The notes under the pieces are model-generated. The model made no database searches and had not been told where the DNA came from. It worked only from the letters and a program-made list of their open reading frames with translations. Below, piece by piece: positions 63,938 through 64,000 of a stretch of DNA of 64,000 bases. How positions within the stretch are numbered: position 1 is the stretch's first letter; the number at the start of each line of letters is the position of its first letter. This DNA is from Microvirga subterranea (GTDB lineage Bacteria > Pseudomonadota > Alphaproteobacteria > Rhizobiales > Beijerinckiaceae): the NCBI RefSeq assembly GCF_003350535.1, contig NZ_QQBB01000008.1, forward strand, positions 1 through 64,000, read 5' to 3'. The translations under genes were made by a program, and so were the position numbers.

Positions 63938-64000
63938 GCGGCCTCGCCGAAGAGCAGGCGCCGCGTGGCGGCGGCCACGTCGGCCTGCCGCATCAGGCTC
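63934..64000 (-). CDS. trpC: Indole-3-glycerol phosphate synthase, C-terminal end (partial)
   Basis: Only the last 21 codons and the stop are in the window. They read [21 protein letters not shown], matching the C-terminal helix of TrpC (ESLMRQxDVxxATxxLL). The stop overlaps the moaC start by 4 bases (ATGA), as in the trpC-moaC-moeA order of Rhizobiales. The enzyme makes indole-3-glycerol phosphate for tryptophan synthesis. Confidence 0.8.
   Translation of the reverse strand, partial: SLMRQADVAAATRRLLFGEAA

Overview
The window looks like one contiguous stretch of housekeeping chromosome from an alphaproteobacterium of the order Hyphomicrobiales (Rhizobiales), most likely a Methylobacteriaceae-type genome such as Microvirga or Methylobacterium. 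The taxonomic call is inference. It rests on high GC content, the 14-gene nuo operon with a long NuoE tail, LpxI in place of LpxH, a GTTC-N7-GTTC LexA box, an S2 protein with an extra C-terminal domain, and the local gene orders trpC-moaC-moeA-lexA-comEC-gltX-gltA and rpsB-tsf-pyrH-frr-uppS-cdsA-dxr-rseP-bamA-lpxD-fabZ-lpxA-lpxI-lpxB. No prophage, insertion sequence, CRISPR array or plasmid module was seen.

Layout. 1-5.7 kb: the end of an outer-membrane beta-barrel gene, a small DUF1236 periplasmic protein, the nitrogen pair glnB-glnA (minus strand), the NAD(P)H-hydrate repair enzyme, and a Tat-exported multicopper-oxidase-like protein that has lost most copper ligands. 5.8-13.7 kb: tRNA-Leu, then the protein-quality-control block tig-clpP-clpX-lon-hupB, tRNA-Val, tRNA-Asp and a small iron-permease-like protein. 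13.9-28.8 kb: nuoA to nuoN, the complete proton-pumping complex I, with palindromic intercistronic elements after nuoD and nuoI. 28.8-35.8 kb: birA, RNase J, methylmalonyl-CoA epimerase, a DUF1467 membrane protein, proS, and the lipoprotein-release transporter genes. 36-39.8 kb: a 33-residue membrane peptide gene and dnaE. 39.9-54.5 kb: translation factors, nucleotide and isoprenoid supply, and the envelope block from uppS to lpxB, which makes undecaprenyl carrier, CDP-diacylglycerol, outer-membrane proteins and lipid A. 54.5-64 kb: an unknown periplasmic protein, gltA, gltX, comEC, lexA with its SOS box, a LysE-type exporter, moeA, moaC and the end of trpC.

The genes work together mainly as growth-linked core functions: respiration (nuo, gltA), protein synthesis and turnover, replication and SOS control, and envelope assembly. 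The most interesting non-routine signals are: a candidate structured small RNA on the minus strand between the DUF1467 gene and proS, with a near-consensus promoter and an intrinsic terminator; the degenerate multicopper oxidase; the 33-residue membrane peptide; the S2 extension; the lexA terminator embedded in the comEC coding sequence; and repeat-like hairpins inside the nuo operon. I did not find a clearly new multi-gene system.
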